Assembly (NCBI GenBank): GCA_936914845.1 | Contig: CAKZGE010000001.1 | Coordinates: forward strand, 62,001-126,000 | Reading direction: 5' to 3' | From: an uncultured Chloracidobacterium sp. | GTDB lineage: Bacteria > Acidobacteriota > Blastocatellia > Pyrinomonadales > Pyrinomonadaceae | DNA: 64,000 nt | Part shown: piece by piece, positions 34,592 to 43,357 of the stretch | Position numbering within the stretch: position 1 is the first letter of the stretch | Layout of the letters: each line of letters begins with the position of its first letter | The notes under the pieces: generated by a model | Database searches by the model: none | Seen by the model: the letters and a program-made list of their open reading frames with translations, nothing else | Told to the model about the DNA's origin: nothing | Made by a program: the position numbers and the translations under genes

Positions 34592-35827
34592 ATGGAAAAG
34601 AAAAGTATCAAAAATGTCGATCTAGCGGGTAAAACTGTATTCATCAGAGTCGATTTCAATGTGCCGATCAAGGCCGGCGTTATCGAAGACGACACTCGGA
34701 TCAAAGGAGCTTTGCCAACTATCGAGTACGCGATCGAGAAAGGGGCGAAGATCATCTTGGCTTCGCATCTTGGCCGTCCGCTGAAGGATAAGAAAAAGGC
34801 AGAGGAGCAGGGAATGCCCTACGAAGCGGGCAAATACAGCCTGCGGCCGGTGGCGGCATATTTGGAATCGCTTCCGCAACTGCGCGGAACCGTTCAGTTC
34901 GTCGAAGATTGCGTTGGTGAAACGGCCGCCGCGGCGAAAGCCGGCCTTCAGCCGGGAAAGATACTTCTCCTGGAAAACCTCAGATACCACGCGGGTGAAG
35001 AAAAGAACGATCCCGAATTTGCAAAGCAACTGGCCGAAGACGTCGATGTCTATGTAAATGACGCCTTTGGAACGGCCCATCGAGCACACGCATCGACTGA
35101 AGGTATCACCCATTTTGTCAAAACAAGCGTTGCGGGGCTCTTGCTTGAAAAGGAACTGAACTTTCTTGGTAAAGTGTTGAACGATCCGGAAAAGCCATTT
35201 GTCGCGATACTTGGCGGGGCAAAGGTCTCGGACAAGATACCTATCATCGAATCTTTAATAAAACGCAAGGTCGACAAACTTTTGATCGGCGGAGCTATGG
35301 CATATACCTTTTTCAAAGCTAATGGTTTTACTGTCGGAAAATCGCTGGTCGAAGACGACATGATGCCTAAAGCTAAAGAGATCGAGGGGCAGGCGAAAGC
35401 GGCCGGCGTTGAATTGCTGCTGCCGACCGATCATCAGGTGGTCGATTCATATGACCCTCTGAATTCGCGAAAAACGATCCCGATCGAATTTACCAACTCC
35501 GGATTGGTAGGCCTGGACATCGGCATCGAGACGGCCGAATTGTTCCGCAAGGCGCTTGAGGGAGCCAAAACCATTCTCTGGAATGGCCCGATGGGCATGT
35601 TCGAAGAAAAGCCCTTCGACGAAGGAACGATCGCGGTGGCACAGGCGGTAGCGGAGGCGACTGAAAATGGAGCAGTCTCGATAGTCGGAGGCGGCGACTC
35701 CGTTGCAGCTGTCAATCAAGCCGGATTAGCCGACAAGATCTCTCATATCTCTACCGGTGGCGGGGCGGCCCTTGAGTTTCTGGCCGGCGACATCCTTCCG
35801 GGCGTGGCTGCACTTAACGACAAATAG
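34592..35827 (+). CDS. pgk: Phosphoglycerate kinase
   Basis: 411 residues. It transfers phosphate from 1,3-bisphosphoglycerate to ADP. N-terminal FIRVDFNVP, SHLGRP, the LLLENLRYH segment, VNDAFGTAHRAHAST and the ADP-site segment GGAKVSDKIP are all in place; GGGDSVAAV and ISTGGGAALEFL end the protein. Length and motifs are complete. It follows the S41 gene by 66 nt. Confidence 0.98.
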   Translation: MEKKSIKNVDLAGKTVFIRVDFNVPIKAGVIEDDTRIKGALPTIEYAIEKGAKIILASHLGRPLKDKKKAEEQGMPYEAGKYSLRPVAAYLESLPQLRGTVQFVEDCVGETAAAAKAGLQPGKILLLENLRYHAGEEKNDPEFAKQLAEDVDVYVNDAFGTAHRAHASTEGITHFVKTSVAGLLLEKELNFLGKVLNDPEKPFVAILGGAKVSDKIPIIESLIKRKVDKLLIGGAMAYTFFKANGFTVGKSLVEDDMMPKAKEIEGQAKAAGVELLLPTDHQVVDSYDPLNSRKTIPIEFTNSGLVGLDIGIETAELFRKALEGAKTILWNGPMGMFEEKPFDEGTIAVAQAVAEATENGAVSIVGGGDSVAAVNQAGLADKISHISTGGGAALEFLAGDILPGVAALNDK

Positions 35828-35841
35828 AAAGAAGAACTTCA

Positions 35842-36708
35842 TTGAAAAACACACTACTGACGGAAACCAAAAATGCGTTGCTGATAGCGGCTGGGACGTT
35901 ATCAGCAACTTTCGGATTGGAGGGCTTTTTGCTTTCGACAAGGTTCATTGACGGCGGGGTGACCGGCGTTTCGATGCTCTTGTCGAATATTACGGGCGTG
36001 CCGCTGCCTTTTTTGATCTTGATCATCAACGTACCGTTCGTCATCGTTGCATTTAAGCAGATGGGGTATCGTTTTGCGATCAAAAGTGCGATCGGTATCG
36101 CTAGTCTTGCTTTATGCCTGAAATTCATTCATTTTCCTGAAATAACTCAGGATAAGCTTTTGACGGCTGTTTTTGGCGGATTGTTCATCGGAGCCGGCAT
36201 CGGTTTGGCAATTCGCGGCGGTTCGGTATTGGACGGAACAGAGATCGCCGCCTTGCTTATCAGCCGCAAAAGCCATCTTTTACGGGTGGGCGATATTATC
36301 CTAATCTTGAACGTCACGATCTTCCTGACCGCCGCTTTTACCTTGGGTATCGAGACGGCCATGTATTCGATCCTGACTTATGCCTCGGCGACCAAAGCTT
36401 TAGACTTTTTGCTGCATGGTTTTGAGGAATTTACAGCTATCACGATAATTTCCAATCATTCGGATGAGATCCGCGAGAAGATAACTCTTGAGCTTAATAG
36501 AGGCGTAACAGTCTTTAACGGAAGCGGCGGTATGGGCAGCACCGGCGAAGTGCGCGAAGAACGCCCGATACTATATTGTGTGGTCACGCGCTTGGAGATC
36601 GGAGCCATCAAAAACGTTATCCGCGAGATCGACCCGCAGGCGTTCATTACCACACATACGCTGACCGAAGTTGACGGCGGTTTGATAAGACGACCGCTGA
36701 TGCATTAA
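35842..36708 (+). CDS. YitT-family membrane protein (DUF2179)
   Basis: 288 residues, TTG start. Five to six hydrophobic segments (FIDGGVTGVSMLLSNITG, FLILIINVPFVIVAF, LLTAVFGGLFIGAGIGLAI) are followed by a cytoplasmic DUF2179 domain (about 205-285; TRLEIGAIKNVIREIDPQAF). YitT proteins are widespread and poorly characterised, probably transporters. It sits between pgk and tpiA within the glycolytic run, 14 nt after pgk. Confidence 0.88.
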   Translation: MKNTLLTETKNALLIAAGTLSATFGLEGFLLSTRFIDGGVTGVSMLLSNITGVPLPFLILIINVPFVIVAFKQMGYRFAIKSAIGIASLALCLKFIHFPEITQDKLLTAVFGGLFIGAGIGLAIRGGSVLDGTEIAALLISRKSHLLRVGDIILILNVTIFLTAAFTLGIETAMYSILTYASATKALDFLLHGFEEFTAITIISNHSDEIREKITLELNRGVTVFNGSGGMGSTGEVREERPILYCVVTRLEIGAIKNVIREIDPQAFITTHTLTEVDGGLIRRPLMH

Positions 36709-36720
36709 GAGAACTAATTT

Positions 36721-37476
36721 ATGAGAAAGCCCGTAATTGCCGGAAATTGGAAGATGTTCAAGCTTTTAGGCGAAGCCGTTGACACCGCTTTGGCGCTAAA
36801 GCCGCTGGTCGCCAATGCGAACCATTGTGAAATTATCATTGCGCCGGTATTTACGGCATTGAAAACGGTCGCCGACCGGTTGGAAGGCACGAATATTAAG
36901 GTCGCCGGGCAGGATTGCGCCACCCGTAACGACTTTGGAGCACAGACAGGCGAAGTTGCACCCGTGATGTTAAAAGATATCGGCTGTTCGGCGGCGATCA
37001 TCGGCCACTCTGAACGGCGGCAATTCTACGGCGAAACCGACGCTTCAGTAAACGAAAAGGCCAAGGCGGCGATCGCAGCCGGATTGACGGGCATCATATG
37101 CGTTGGCGAGATGTTGGACGAAAGAGAAGCCGGTTCGGCGAACGAAGTTGTGCGGGGGCAATTGGTTAACGGACTTGGCGGTTTGACACTTACAGACCTG
37201 GAACGTATCATTATCGCTTACGAGCCTGTCTGGGCGATCGGAACGGGTAAGACCGCGACGCCCGAACAGGCTCAAGAAATGCATGCATACATTCGTCGAA
37301 CGCTGGCTGAAATACACGGCGAAGCGGCTGCCGAGGGCATCAGGATCTTGTACGGAGGTTCGGTAAAACCGGACAATATCTCCACGCTGATGTCGATGGA
37401 AGATGTGGACGGAGCACTTGTCGGTGGAGCGAGTTTGGAAGCAGATAGTTTCGCCGAGATCGTGAACTACAAATAG
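36721..37476 (+). CDS. tpiA: Triosephosphate isomerase
   Basis: 251 residues. It interconverts dihydroxyacetone phosphate and glyceraldehyde-3-phosphate. N-terminal AGNWKMFK with the catalytic Lys, the catalytic His in IGHSERR, the catalytic Glu in AYEPVWAIGTGKTA and the phosphate loop RILYGGSVKPDN are present. A complete, normal-length enzyme, 12 nt downstream of the YitT gene. Confidence 0.98.
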   Translation: MRKPVIAGNWKMFKLLGEAVDTALALKPLVANANHCEIIIAPVFTALKTVADRLEGTNIKVAGQDCATRNDFGAQTGEVAPVMLKDIGCSAAIIGHSERRQFYGETDASVNEKAKAAIAAGLTGIICVGEMLDEREAGSANEVVRGQLVNGLGGLTLTDLERIIIAYEPVWAIGTGKTATPEQAQEMHAYIRRTLAEIHGEAAAEGIRILYGGSVKPDNISTLMSMEDVDGALVGGASLEADSFAEIVNYK

Positions 37477-37505
37477 TAATGCATTAGTTTTGGACGGGTA
37501 AAAAA

Positions 37506-37967
37506 TTGCTTTATATTCTATACGGATTATTTTTTCTTTCGTGCGTCATTTTGATCATTTCTGTGCTGTTGCAGCCGGGAAAGACGGACGCCGGAGCATT
37601 GTTCACCAGCAACGTCTCGAGTGCGGCTCTTGCTCCGCGCGGAACAGCCTCGGTGTTGTCGAAAGCGACTATCGCCTCCGCCATTATTTTTATGGTAACG
37701 GCGCTTCTGATATCGATGCCGGCATTGAGCGGAAACGTTTCGGTTCTCCAAAATGCATCGTCGGATTCCTCAGCACCCGCAGCAACGACTGAGGTTCCGG
37801 CCGCTGCACCTACGGATGCTAATACATTGCCGGCCAATTCGGCTGTGAACGCTTCGAACGGAGCACTGATCGAAACACCGGCAACGGAATCGTTTTCGGA
37901 ACAGGCAAATGCTAATACAGCTGCCAATGCCAAGCCCGCCAATACAAATGCGGCGGCGGACAAATAG
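37506..37967 (+). CDS. secG: Preprotein translocase subunit SecG
   Basis: 153 residues, TTG start. Two hydrophobic segments (LYGLFFLSCVILIISVLLQ and ATIASAIIFMVTALLIS) flank the SecG hallmark LLQPGKTDAG. The first ~80 residues are the functional membrane part of the SecYEG channel. The other ~70 residues form a low-complexity tail rich in Ala, Asn, Thr and Ser (ANANTAANAKPANTNAAA), which is longer than in E. coli SecG. It follows tpiA by 29 nt and precedes tRNA-Leu by 16 nt. Confidence 0.93.
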   Translation: MLYILYGLFFLSCVILIISVLLQPGKTDAGALFTSNVSSAALAPRGTASVLSKATIASAIIFMVTALLISMPALSGNVSVLQNASSDSSAPAATTEVPAAAPTDANTLPANSAVNASNGALIETPATESFSEQANANTAANAKPANTNAAADK

Positions 37968-37983
37968 TTCTTTTTAAGTTTCA

Positions 37984-38068
37984 GCCGAGGTGGCGTAATT
38001 GGTAGCCGCGCACGTTTGAGGGGCGTGTGGAGCGATCCGTGCGGGTTCGAGTCCCGCCCTCGGCACCA
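37984..38068 (+). tRNA. tRNA-Leu (GAG)
   Basis: 85 nt including an encoded CCA. The acceptor stem pairs GCCGAGG with CCTCGGC. The anticodon loop is TTGAGGG with anticodon GAG (Leu). A long variable arm (class II) and the T-arm motif GGTTCGAGTCCC are present. It directly follows secG; a secG-tRNA-Leu(GAG) neighbourhood also occurs in E. coli (leuU). Confidence 0.96.
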
Positions 38069-38078
38069 CTTCTAAAAT

Positions 38079-38115
38079 AGACTGTTTGGGAATTGACCCC
38101 GGACAGTCTTTTTTT
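38079..38115 (+). terminator. Terminator after secG/tRNA-Leu, possibly bidirectional
   Basis: Stem AGACTGT/ACAGTCT with an inner GGG/CCC pairing, followed by a T run at 38109-38115. On the minus strand the hairpin is followed by ATTTTAG, so it may also end the arginine operon, which stops at 38199. Confidence 0.8.
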
Positions 38116-38198
38116 ATCTTTTAGCTTTGCTGGTGTTTACGACCGGCGAAGAATGCGTCTGGGTCGCTATCGAGAGACGCCAAAACTTGAACGAGACC

Positions 38199-39104
38199 TT
38201 AGGCTACCTGGGCACCTGTATCGGTAACCATTGTACCGGTTCCTTCGTCGGTAAAAACCTCAGCCAAAAGAGCATTTCGGCGAGTGCCGCTAATAACGTG
38301 GGCCGAATGAACCCCGCGTTCGATCAGCGAGATGAGATTTTGGAGTTTCGGGATCATGCCGTCAGTTGCTCGTCCGGAATGTATCAGTTCTCCTGCATCA
38401 GAGAGCGAAAGACGCGATATCTTGGTGCTCTTGTCGTTCGGATCCAGATAAATTCCATTGACATCAGACATTAGGATAAGCTTTTCTGCCTGCAAACAAA
38501 CGGCTATCTCGGCAGCGATCGTGTCGGCATTGATATTAAATATTCGACCGTCGTTATCCGCTCCGAGCGAAGAAACTATCGGAAGATAGCCGGCGGCAAG
38601 CATTGTATTTAAAAGTGTACCATCGACACGAACGACGTCGCCGACATGCCCAAAATCGACTATTTTCGTTTCGCCGGTCTCTTTATTCAGCACATCACGC
38701 GGCGGACGCTTGACGGCTGTCACAATGCCGCCGTCGATGCCCGAAATACCGACGGCTTTAATGCCGCGGCGACGAAATTGCGAGAGTATTTCGGTGTTGA
38801 TCTTTCCGCGAAAGACCATTTTCGCCAATTCCAAAGTGTCGTCATCGGTCACCCGACGGCCTTGGATAACTGTTTGTACCACCCCGAGCTTGTCTGCCAA
38901 TTCGGTCAGCTGTTTGCCGCCGCCATGAATGACGCAAAGACGAATTCCGACCTCGTGCAGCAACGCCATTTCTTCGGCCAAAGACGCGAGATTCTCGCGG
39001 TCTTCCGTGACTTTGCCCGAAAATTTAACGACAAAAGTTTTACCCTGAAATCGCTGAATGTAGGGAAGCGATTCGCGCAGCAGATCAAGCGTCTCGATAT
39101 TCAT
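38199..39104 (-). CDS. argB: Acetylglutamate kinase
   Basis: 301 residues of the amino-acid kinase fold. It phosphorylates N-acetylglutamate (or a related N-acylglutamate). N-terminal VVKFSGKV, the Gly-rich VIHGGGKQL, NINADTIAAEIA and DVNGIYLDPND are the family motifs. The ATG at 39104 is used because it overlaps the argF' stop by 4 nt (ATGA); a longer frame from 39239 would lie inside argF'. It is the last gene of the operon. An arginine-responsive C-terminal part is present but the regulation is not read here. Confidence 0.95.
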   Translation of the reverse strand: MNIETLDLLRESLPYIQRFQGKTFVVKFSGKVTEDRENLASLAEEMALLHEVGIRLCVIHGGGKQLTELADKLGVVQTVIQGRRVTDDDTLELAKMVFRGKINTEILSQFRRRGIKAVGISGIDGGIVTAVKRPPRDVLNKETGETKIVDFGHVGDVVRVDGTLLNTMLAAGYLPIVSSLGADNDGRIFNINADTIAAEIAVCLQAEKLILMSDVNGIYLDPNDKSTKISRLSLSDAGELIHSGRATDGMIPKLQNLISLIERGVHSAHVISGTRRNALLAEVFTDEGTGTMVTDTGAQVA

Positions 39105-40108
39105 TGGTTGCCCTCGAAAAGTGCGGCTAAGATTGCTTTCTGGACGTGCAGGCGGTTTTCGGCTTCGTCGATCACGGCCGACCGCGGCGAATCGATGACG
39201 GCATCCGCAACGATCACATTTCGGCGAACGGGCAGACAATGCATGAAAATTGCATTATTCGTCAGCTCCATTTTTTGCGGCGTGACCATCCATTGGCCTG
39301 TCAGACCGCTCCGCAGGGCGATGTCTGCTGCGGCATTGCCGTAACAATCCTTGCTGCCCCAACTTTTGGCATAAATGGCGTCAGCGTCCGTATATGCCGC
39401 TTGCGGGTCGTTCGTTACAACGACACTGCCTCCGTTTTCGGCCGCAAAGCCGCGGGCCCGCTGCATCAGTTGTTCATCCAATTCGTAGCCTGCAGGATGG
39501 GCGATGACGAGATCGTGGCCAAATTGTGCAGAAGCGAGAGCAAAGCTGTTCGGTACGGCCATCGGCAGAGGTTTTGGATGGGATGCCCATGTCAGCAAAA
39601 CCTTTTTCCGTCCGCAGCCCAATTTTTCGCGAATAGTTAGCATATCGGCCATTGCCTGACATGGGTGGTGCATTGCGGATTCAAGATTGATCACCGGAAC
39701 ATCGGAATATTCAGCAAAGGCATGGAGGATCGGATCGGTGCGTTCGACCGCCCAATCCTGCAGCCCGGCAAATGTTCGAACCGCGATAGCGGAAACGTAA
39801 CGTCCAAGCACGCGGACAAATTCTTTTAGGTGTTCAGTCTTCACGCCATCCATCACGACCCCTTCGCGATGTTCGAGGGTCCAGGAAGTGCTGCCCGGTT
39901 CCAGGATCACGGAATTGCCGCCCAGTTCGTAGATGCCGACCTGCATCGAAGCCCTGGTGCGGAGGCTCGGATTGAAGAAAACCAGAGCAACCGATCGGCC
40001 GGTGAGCGGTTTTTCATACACAGCTCCGGCTTTGATCGCTATCGCTGATTCGATCAATTGCTCCAACTGTTCAGTATTAAGATCAGCGGTGGTTAAAAAG
40101 TTATTCAT
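39101..40108 (-). CDS. argF': N-acylornithine carbamoyltransferase (acetyl- or succinylornithine type)
   Basis: 335 residues. It resembles the Xanthomonas N-acetylornithine carbamoyltransferase rather than OTCase: FFNPSLRTRAS replaces STRTR, LEPGSTSW carries Trp76 (Trp77 in Xanthomonas), then HCLPVRRN and the C-terminal DEAENRLHVQKAI follow. Such enzymes carbamoylate N-acetyl- or N-succinylornithine. The residue matching the published selectivity Glu92 is Thr91 here (ACT, 39836-39838). In recalled mutagenesis, replacing Glu92 broadens or shifts preference to succinylornithine; the real substrate is therefore uncertain. It overlaps argD and argB by 4 nt each. Confidence 0.9.
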   Translation of the reverse strand: MNNFLTTADLNTEQLEQLIESAIAIKAGAVYEKPLTGRSVALVFFNPSLRTRASMQVGIYELGGNSVILEPGSTSWTLEHREGVVMDGVKTEHLKEFVRVLGRYVSAIAVRTFAGLQDWAVERTDPILHAFAEYSDVPVINLESAMHHPCQAMADMLTIREKLGCGRKKVLLTWASHPKPLPMAVPNSFALASAQFGHDLVIAHPAGYELDEQLMQRARGFAAENGGSVVVTNDPQAAYTDADAIYAKSWGSKDCYGNAAADIALRSGLTGQWMVTPQKMELTNNAIFMHCLPVRRNVIVADAVIDSPRSAVIDEAENRLHVQKAILAALFEGNQ

Positions 40109-41259
40109 AAACGGTTAAGCGCGGTGATCGACAGATCCACGTCGTCAGACCCAAGGTTCAGCGGCGGCAAAAGCCGCAGCACCTGCGGATCGCTGGAGGT
40201 TCCCGTAATTATTCGTTGAGATAAAAGCTCAGCGTGAGCGTCGGCTGCTCCTTCGTCGAAACGTATGCCGAGGAGGCAGCCTTTGCCGTGGATCTGATGT
40301 CCCGCTATTGCTGAACGAAAAGCTTGTTCGACGCGGACAGCATTAGCAAGCATATTTTCCTCTTCAATGGTCTCGAGCGTGGCTAGAACAGCAGCCATCG
40401 CGATCATACCTCCGCCAAAGGTTGTGCCTAGATCATTCGCCCTGATCGGGTCGGAAACAGATTCGTTGACCAAGCAGGCTCCGACGGGAATACCGCTGCC
40501 CAGCGATTTGGCGAGCGTTATGATGTCCGGCTGAATGCCGCCGGCAAACGGACTGGCGGAAAAGAACCAATGCCCGGTTCGGCCGATGCCGGTCTGCACT
40601 TCGTCAAAGATCAGAACGATCCCGAGCCGGTCACACAAGTTCCGCAGATCGACAAAAAATTGCGGTGAAGCCTCTTTGATCCCGGCCATTGATTGGATCG
40701 GTTCCAAGATGATGGCGGCCGTATCGCTGCCGGCAAGTGACCGTACGCTTTCAATATCCCCAAAATCTGCCGCAACGTGGTCCGGAACGTTCGGCTTGCC
40801 GATCTCTCTGTACCTGCCAAGAAATGTAGCGCTTATCGAATCCGCCGTTCGTCCGTGAAAACCTCCGTTGAACGATATGATCTTTGAACGCCCGGTCGCC
40901 ATCCGGGCGATGCGCATGGCATTTTCATTTGCTTCGGTACCGGAGTTGCAGAAAAATGCCCTTGAAAGTGTATCGGGGGAAATTGAGACAAGCTTTTCGG
41001 CGGCTTTGGCTCGGACACCTGAATAGACCAAATTAGAATAGAAAAGAACCTTGCCCGCCTGTTCACAGATCGCAGCCACCACCTTTGGATGAGAATGGCC
41101 GGTGCCGCAGACTGCGTGGCCGCCGTACAGATCAAGATATTTTGTGCCGTCTTCCGTCCAGATGTAAGACCCTTTGCCGCTTTCGACGGCAATGCCCATT
41201 TTTTTATATGTTTCCAGCTGAAAGCGGTCTTCGGCTGATTTGATCTCTTGGAAATTCAT
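40105..41259 (-). CDS. argD: Acetylornithine (or succinylornithine) aminotransferase
   Basis: 384 residues, class III PLP aminotransferase. It transaminates the N-acyl-glutamate semialdehyde to N-acylornithine. The PLP Lys is in LAKSLGSGIPVGA, preceded by the DEVQTGIGRTG segment; GTEANENAMRIAR binds the cofactor phosphate. The ATG at 41259 (MNFQEI) lies 4 nt after the argC stop, and the longer frame from 41304 would intrude into argC. Same-family enzymes handle acetyl- and succinyl-ornithine, so this does not settle the acyl group used by the pathway. Confidence 0.93.
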   Translation of the reverse strand: MNFQEIKSAEDRFQLETYKKMGIAVESGKGSYIWTEDGTKYLDLYGGHAVCGTGHSHPKVVAAICEQAGKVLFYSNLVYSGVRAKAAEKLVSISPDTLSRAFFCNSGTEANENAMRIARMATGRSKIISFNGGFHGRTADSISATFLGRYREIGKPNVPDHVAADFGDIESVRSLAGSDTAAIILEPIQSMAGIKEASPQFFVDLRNLCDRLGIVLIFDEVQTGIGRTGHWFFSASPFAGGIQPDIITLAKSLGSGIPVGACLVNESVSDPIRANDLGTTFGGGMIAMAAVLATLETIEEENMLANAVRVEQAFRSAIAGHQIHGKGCLLGIRFDEGAADAHAELLSQRIITGTSSDPQVLRLLPPLNLGSDDVDLSITALNRL

Positions 41260-41263
41260 TGAG

Positions 41264-42304
41264 TTAAGGGTTCGTTCCACCAAATATAAGGCCCGTTCTT
41301 TCATCTAGGCCAAACATCAGATTCATATTTTGCACGGCTTGGCCGGCGGCACCTTTAACTAGATTGTCAATTGCCGAAAAAATGGCGATCTGTTTTCCGT
41401 TGGAATGTGCCGAAAGGTCGCAAAAATTGGTTGTCTTCACCCAATTCACGTCCGGCGACCCGGGTACGACCCGAACAAAATAACTATCCTGATAAAAAAA
41501 CTTGATCTGGTTGTTGAGGTCTTCATTGGTCAGATTTACTGTCGTTTCTGCATAACAAGAAGCAAATATGCCCCGCGAAACCGGCATGCTGTGAGTCATG
41601 AAAACTATCTCGTCCGTAACGTCACCGATAGATCTCAGACTTTGCTTTATCTCCGGCAAATGTTGATGAGTAAACGGCTTATAGGCGTAGAAAGAATTCA
41701 TACGCTGCGGGTGATGCGTGTTTGCCGCCGGTTTTGCACCGGAACCGCTGGAACCGGTCTTGGCGTCAACCACAAGCTTTCCTGTTAACAGGCCGCCGGC
41801 AACCAACGGTGCAAGGGCAAGTTGGACAGCGGTGGCAAAGCAACCGGGGTTGGCAATGTAGTGAGCGGTTCGGATAGCATCGCGATACAGCTCGGTCAGA
41901 CCATAGACAAACCTCTTTTGCAATTCTATCTGTGAACGTTCGCGGCCATAAAAGGCCAAGAATTCCGCCGGATCGTTAAGCCGGAAATCGCCTGAAAGGT
42001 CGATGACCTTCGTTGAAGCAGGCAGATGCGGCACAATATCTAAAGCCTGTCCGTGCGGCAATGCGAGAAATACTACGTCAGCATCCAATTTTTCGAGAGC
42101 CGCGGCGGCAGGCATCGCTGAAAAGGCCGCCTCGGTCAGTCCGTACAGATTTCTGTGAACATCGCCGACCGATCTACCGGCGTGTTCGTTGGCGGTTATC
42201 GCAGTTATCTCGACGTCCGGATGGAACATCAAGAGGCGAATCAATTCGCTGCCGCCATAGCCGGAGCCACCTAAAATAGCTGCCTTTATTGTCTTTAAGG
42301 TCAT
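41264..42304 (-). CDS. argC: N-acetyl-gamma-glutamyl-phosphate reductase
   Basis: 346 residues. It reduces the N-acylglutamyl phosphate to the semialdehyde with NADPH. The N-terminal AILGGSGYGGSELIRLL is the dinucleotide site, the catalytic Cys is in ANPGCFATAV, and the segment TGSSGSGAKP is a family motif. Standard length. It is followed by argD with 4 nt between, and preceded by the P-loop gene with a 15-nt gap. Confidence 0.96.
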   Translation of the reverse strand: MTLKTIKAAILGGSGYGGSELIRLLMFHPDVEITAITANEHAGRSVGDVHRNLYGLTEAAFSAMPAAAALEKLDADVVFLALPHGQALDIVPHLPASTKVIDLSGDFRLNDPAEFLAFYGRERSQIELQKRFVYGLTELYRDAIRTAHYIANPGCFATAVQLALAPLVAGGLLTGKLVVDAKTGSSGSGAKPAANTHHPQRMNSFYAYKPFTHQHLPEIKQSLRSIGDVTDEIVFMTHSMPVSRGIFASCYAETTVNLTNEDLNNQIKFFYQDSYFVRVVPGSPDVNWVKTTNFCDLSAHSNGKQIAIFSAIDNLVKGAAGQAVQNMNLMFGLDERTGLIFGGTNP

Positions 42305-42319
42305 CTTTTTACCATCTTT

Positions 42320-43357
42320 TCAGGCCGCGGCCTGTCGTACGAAGGGATCTACTAGGTGGAAGAGCCGTCTTCCGTCGCGCCGGGCGTTGCCGGCGGTCAA
42401 ACCTAAGCGTTCGCGAACGAAATCCTCGCCCATTTGCGAATCGGTTACGGAGCCTGCGACGACATCAATGGTGATCCCAAATTCCGCCAGGACCGTTCTA
42501 CCGCCGATCACACCGACATAGTCAGGGGCACAAAACACAAAGGAGGCTGTTGCATCGATGATGTCGCGAGCACGCAATATGCTTTCAACCGAATACCCGC
42601 CGACGATGCCATCGCCGAGTTCGAGCACGATGAGGTCAGGTTCGGCAGCATTAAGGTGGTTGACGATCGAACGAGCCATCGGTGCCAGGTCGTCACAGCC
42701 GACAGTGGAGGGCATGCCGCAATCGAGAAAACTCGCAGTTAGGATCGCACCGTGATCCACCATGTTCAATGTGTCACGCAAGGCAGCGATCCCCGAAAGC
42801 TTGCCGGCCGCAACCTTTAAGCCGGCGTGGTGAGCTTGTTTTATGATCTCGGCCGCGGCAACCGTCTTTCCCGAATTCATGCAAGACCCAGCGATCAGGA
42901 TCAGCGGAGCAGTCCGATGCAGCTCCTCTGTTTTTGGAAGAGCCGCTTGTTTAATGTTTTGAACCTGACCGGAATCATCGCAGGCAAAACCGAGAACTTC
43001 AACTTGGATGGCGTCTGAAAGGGAAGAATGGTGTCCGCTGCAAACGCCGATCACCGCGCCCATATTCAAAAGATGCAGTTTGTCGCCCGCCCCGCATATT
43101 GCCGGCACGTCGCCGACAAACCCTTTCAAGGCGCGTCGGCGTCCGAGAACGCCCATGAGAATATCGCCGGAATTGATCTTTGCGAGCCTTCCGGTCGGCA
43201 ATTCGATGTTTCCGTATGTGACGCTCTCGGTCAATGCCCGCACCAAAACGACGTCACCCGCTTCCGGATATCCGTTGCGGTCGATGCAGAGAACCTCTTT
43301 TTGCGGCCGTAACGGCGATGATGCCGAGCCGATCTTGTCTGCAATGATCGTTTTCAT
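42320..43357 (-). CDS. P-loop protein of DUF1611-like shape in the arginine operon
   Basis: 345 residues. An N-terminal beta-rich region (about 1-140; IELPTGRLAKI, GDVPAICGAGDKL) precedes a P-loop domain with GSCMNSGKT at 157-165, a Lys/Gly run in AAGKLSGI and a strand-turn DLIVLELGDGIVGGYSVE at 241-258. This fits a CobQ/MinD-like or DUF1611 (DgcN) type fold, but the match is by eye. The DUF1611 member DgcN has been reported as a D-glutamate N-acetyltransferase. The gene lies between argR (4-nt overlap) and argC. Possible role in the first acylation step is speculative. Confidence 0.7.
   Translation of the reverse strand: MKTIIADKIGSASSPLRPQKEVLCIDRNGYPEAGDVVLVRALTESVTYGNIELPTGRLAKINSGDILMGVLGRRRALKGFVGDVPAICGAGDKLHLLNMGAVIGVCSGHHSSLSDAIQVEVLGFACDDSGQVQNIKQAALPKTEELHRTAPLILIAGSCMNSGKTVAAAEIIKQAHHAGLKVAAGKLSGIAALRDTLNMVDHGAILTASFLDCGMPSTVGCDDLAPMARSIVNHLNAAEPDLIVLELGDGIVGGYSVESILRARDIIDATASFVFCAPDYVGVIGGRTVLAEFGITIDVVAGSVTDSQMGEDFVRERLGLTAGNARRDGRRLFHLVDPFVRQAAA

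Noticed and set aside
39105..39239. N-terminal extension of argB inside argF'
   Set aside because: The extension is arginine- and cysteine-rich without family match; ATG 39104 overlaps the argF' stop by 4 nt and gives the canonical start.
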